Shown here piece after piece: positions 28,835 through 30,795 of a stretch of DNA of 30,795 nucleotides. The stretch comes from a virus. Made by a program: the position numbers and the translations under genes. The notes under the pieces are model-generated. The model did no database searches. It saw nothing but the letters and a program-made list of their open reading frames with translations, and had not been told where the DNA came from. The stretch covers positions 1 through 30,795 of IMG/VR virus record IMGVR_UViG_3300035698_010276; one strand, given 5' to 3'. Each line of letters begins with the position of its first letter. The stretch's first letter is position 1.

Positions 28835-29574
28835 AAGCTAGCATAACTGGAATACATGGATTTATTGGATCAGCTCTAAATAAGCGATTATTGGATATGG
28901 GATGGGAGACATTCTCATATATTCGTCCAGATGTTGATTATATATTCCTATTTGGATCAGCTTCTTCTAATGTTCTATTTGATCATAATATTGATAAGTG
29001 TATGTCAGATACTATTAATGGGTTCCTAGATGCCATTAGATTTGCGAGAGATCATAATATTAAGCTGGTATATCCATCTAGCGCTACAGTACACAATAAG
29101 AATACTAATTATGCTAATTGTAAGGCGATATTAGAGGAGATTCATCACGCGTATGATATGCCGATCCTTAGACTAAGGATATACGCTGGATATGGAGTCG
29201 GGGAAGGGCATAAGGGAGATTATGCAAGTATTGTTTATCAATTTTGTAAGGAAATGAAGAACGGTAAAAGACCAGTTATTTTTGGGGACGGAAATCAGAG
29301 TAGAGACTTTGTTTATATTGATGACATTATTGATAGGATAATTGGGCATATTACAGCTAATGAAACTGGCATTATGGAGGTGGGAACTGGAGTGAGCACA
29401 TCTTTTAATAGAATAGTTTCTCTAATTAATTTAGAGCTTGGCACAGATATAAAACCAGAATATATTGATAAGCCTATAAGATATATAAGAGAGACTCAGT
29501 GCCCAGAGCATAGAGGTTTTAAAGTTAGTATACAAGATGGAATAAAAAGGATTCTAAATGATCCCACTTTGTGA
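28831..29574 (+). CDS. NAD-dependent sugar epimerase/dehydratase (extended SDR)
   Basis: ATGA overlap sets the start. It has the nucleotide-binding GIHGFIGSAL (GxxGxxG), the catalytic region PSSATVHNKNTNYANCK (Ser/Tyr-x3-Lys), LRLRIYAGYG and FGDGNQSRDFVYIDD, all standard in NDP-sugar epimerases and dehydratases. At 247 residues it is shorter than the usual 310-340 and lacks part of the early Rossmann domain. Likely it makes or alters an NDP-activated hexose for the cluster's glycan. Confidence 0.85.
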   Translation: MKASITGIHGFIGSALNKRLLDMGWETFSYIRPDVDYIFLFGSASSNVLFDHNIDKCMSDTINGFLDAIRFARDHNIKLVYPSSATVHNKNTNYANCKAILEEIHHAYDMPILRLRIYAGYGVGEGHKGDYASIVYQFCKEMKNGKRPVIFGDGNQSRDFVYIDDIIDRIIGHITANETGIMEVGTGVSTSFNRIVSLINLELGTDIKPEYIDKPIRYIRETQCPEHRGFKVSIQDGIKRILNDPTL

Positions 29575-30397
29575 GCTTCCTCAGCCAATAGGGGTGTACG
29601 AGGCCGTGTATGGGGTCTTAAAGAGCCAAAGATACGTTAAAGGTGATCTTGCTAAGGAATTTGCAAGTAAGTGGGCAGATAAATGTGGGATGAAATATGG
29701 GATTTCAGTTGGAAGTGGAGCTCAGGCATTAGAGTTGGCAATATCGTCAATATTTGTTGGTAAATCAAACGGAATTACATATACTTCTAAAACTTTTAAA
29801 GCAGTTCCAAATGCAATTAGGAGAACTGGACATATTCCTATTCCAAGCGAGGATTCTCCAATGATTTTTGCTCATCATTTACATGATGAAGTCTTAGACT
29901 ATAAACCAAGGATTGAAGATTGTTCTCATGTGCACGGATATAAACCAGTTGCTGATACTGCTATCTTTTCTCTTTTTCCCACTAAGATCCTGGGGGCCTG
30001 TGGAGAAGCTGGAGTTATCGTCACAAATGATAAAGATGTATTTGATAAATGCTCTAACTTGGCAAATCATGGGACGCCAGACGGAACCAACGCGCGCATG
30101 GATGAGATTCAAGCAGCTGTTCTTCTTGCTAAGCTTCCATATCTAGATGAATGGAATAAAAGAAGGCAGGAAATAGTTTCTATGTATGACAGAATGCATA
30201 TGACCGAGAGACCAATTGGTGGAAGTTTTCATTATATGTATTGCATAGATGGTGATCAAAATGATGTAGATAGCTTAAAGTCTATGGGAATAGAATCTAA
30301 GCTTGTTTATGATGAGCCATATGTAGCGCTTCCACTTTACCCAGAAATGACCAATGAACAGGTCGGAGAGGTAATCAAATGCGCCATGCAATTATAG
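29558..30397 (+). CDS. DegT/DnrJ/EryC1-type sugar aminotransferase
   Basis: Overlaps the epimerase by 17 bases. The 279-residue protein has the PLP-dependent fold: SQRYVKGDLAKEFASKWADK, SVGSGAQALELAI, IEDCSHVHGYKP and FSLFPTKILGACGEAGVI, where the Lys of PTKILG is the expected Schiff-base residue and the acidic residue of EDCSH holds the PLP ring nitrogen. These enzymes put an amino group on a keto-sugar nucleotide. It is about 80-100 residues shorter than usual; the reduced central region is worth noting. Overlaps the next gene. Confidence 0.85.
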   Translation: MIPLCELPQPIGVYEAVYGVLKSQRYVKGDLAKEFASKWADKCGMKYGISVGSGAQALELAISSIFVGKSNGITYTSKTFKAVPNAIRRTGHIPIPSEDSPMIFAHHLHDEVLDYKPRIEDCSHVHGYKPVADTAIFSLFPTKILGACGEAGVIVTNDKDVFDKCSNLANHGTPDGTNARMDEIQAAVLLAKLPYLDEWNKRRQEIVSMYDRMHMTERPIGGSFHYMYCIDGDQNDVDSLKSMGIESKLVYDEPYVALPLYPEMTNEQVGEVIKCAMQL

Positions 30398-30795
30398 GCT
30401 GTGGATTTATAGCCAAGAAACATGTTGAAGCTATCAAAAAGTATGGTGGAGAAGTTTATGGTTGTTATGACCCAATTCCAGGTAGAAGAAAATATGGGAT
30501 ACCATTTAAAAGTGCAGAGTCTCTAATTATCAGCAGTGACATCATTCATATATGTGCACCAAATGTATTTCATGTTGAATATCTTAATATGAGCAAAGGT
30601 AAAAGGGTAATCGTAGAAAAACCAATTGGGTTAAATGTAGAACAGACTAAGCTTATAACAAATAATAAAGCAGCTGTTTGTTTTCAGCGTAGATTTAATA
30701 AGCAGTGTCAGGAAATCAAGAAAGCATGTGAGAAAGAAAAGCCACTTAAAATTCTTACCAATGTTCTTGTTGAAAGAGATCCTGCCTACTGGGAA
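30379..30795 (+). CDS. Gfo/Idh/MocA-family oxidoreductase (partial)
   Basis: ATG 30379 overlaps the aminotransferase by 19 bases, and the gene runs off the window after 139 codons. The start RHAIIGCGFIAKKHVEAIKK is a Rossmann GxGxIA motif, and VIVEKPIGLN contains the EKP catalytic signature of the family; HICAPNVFHVEY fits the dinucleotide domain. Members oxidise or reduce NDP-sugars, including steps before amination in aminosugar synthesis, so its place beside the aminotransferase makes sense. The C-terminal substrate domain is not visible. Confidence 0.85.
   Translation, partial: MRHAIIGCGFIAKKHVEAIKKYGGEVYGCYDPIPGRRKYGIPFKSAESLIISSDIIHICAPNVFHVEYLNMSKGKRVIVEKPIGLNVEQTKLITNNKAAVCFQRRFNKQCQEIKKACEKEKPLKILTNVLVERDPAYWE

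Noticed and set aside
1-30795. Alternative genetic code with TAG read as an amino acid
   Set aside because: Several well-supported genes end in TAG (for example at 9491, 14195, 16734 and 23662), followed by normal starts of the next gene.
1-30795. CRISPR array, IS element, integrase or attachment site
   Set aside because: No regularly spaced repeats, no transposase or integrase motifs and no terminal inverted repeats were seen. The only mobile units are the intein and HNH-type genes.

Overview
This window is a contiguous piece of an AT-rich, double-stranded DNA tailed bacteriophage genome (Caudoviricetes type). The recognisable phage core is terminase small and large subunit, portal, scaffold-like protein and an SU10-type (DUF5309-like) major capsid protein. 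Nearly all genes lie on the + strand, packed with ATGA/GTGA/TAATG overlaps. No integrase, repressor-integrase module, attachment site, tRNA or rRNA gene was seen, so a lytic or unclassifiable phage is most likely. The host cannot be named. Two candidate leaderless genes would be compatible with an actinobacterial host, but this is weak evidence.

Region 1 (1-3942) is an accessory run of small genes: several CxxC zinc-ribbon peptides, two small membrane proteins, a winged-helix-like protein, a PNK-like P-loop kinase and an HD-domain protein with the SpoT/MESH1 metal signature. One zinc-ribbon ORF carries an in-frame UAG.

Region 2 (3943-6955) is the most unusual block. A promoter with a perfect 10-bp inverted repeat precedes a 662-residue protein that joins pentapeptide repeats to a glutamine-synthetase-fold amidoligase domain, a coiled coil and a Gly-rich tail. 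A stand-alone class II glutamine amidotransferase and a small charged protein follow. Together they look like an ammonia-releasing enzyme feeding an amide-bond-forming enzyme, with an unknown substrate. A hairpin ends the block, and the next promoter is built into it.

Region 3 (6956-9024) carries nucleotide-related genes: a DUF1599/Nmad1-like protein, a metallophosphoesterase and the only minus-strand gene, a MazG-like pyrophosphohydrolase. A divergent promoter pair follows.

Region 4 (9025-20286) is packaging and head morphogenesis: HNH protein, ribbon-helix-helix regulator, TerS, TerL, portal, scaffold, capsid and connector-size genes. TerL is interrupted at its Walker B motif by a 343-residue LAGLIDADG intein, and its nuclease domain lies in a separate overlapping ORF. 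Hairpins sit before the scaffold gene, before the capsid gene and after the capsid gene.

Region 5 (20287-30795, continuing past the edge) is a sugar module of about a dozen genes: a three-part GT-A/TPR/GT-B protein, several other glycosyltransferases, a methyltransferase, a TagD-like cytidylyltransferase, a sugar epimerase/dehydratase, a DegT-type aminotransferase and a Gfo/Idh/MocA oxidoreductase. Its position directly after head genes suggests that it makes and attaches a glycan to the virion, or alters the host surface late in infection. One glycosyltransferase is fused to an HNH/NUMOD3 homing-endonuclease-like domain.
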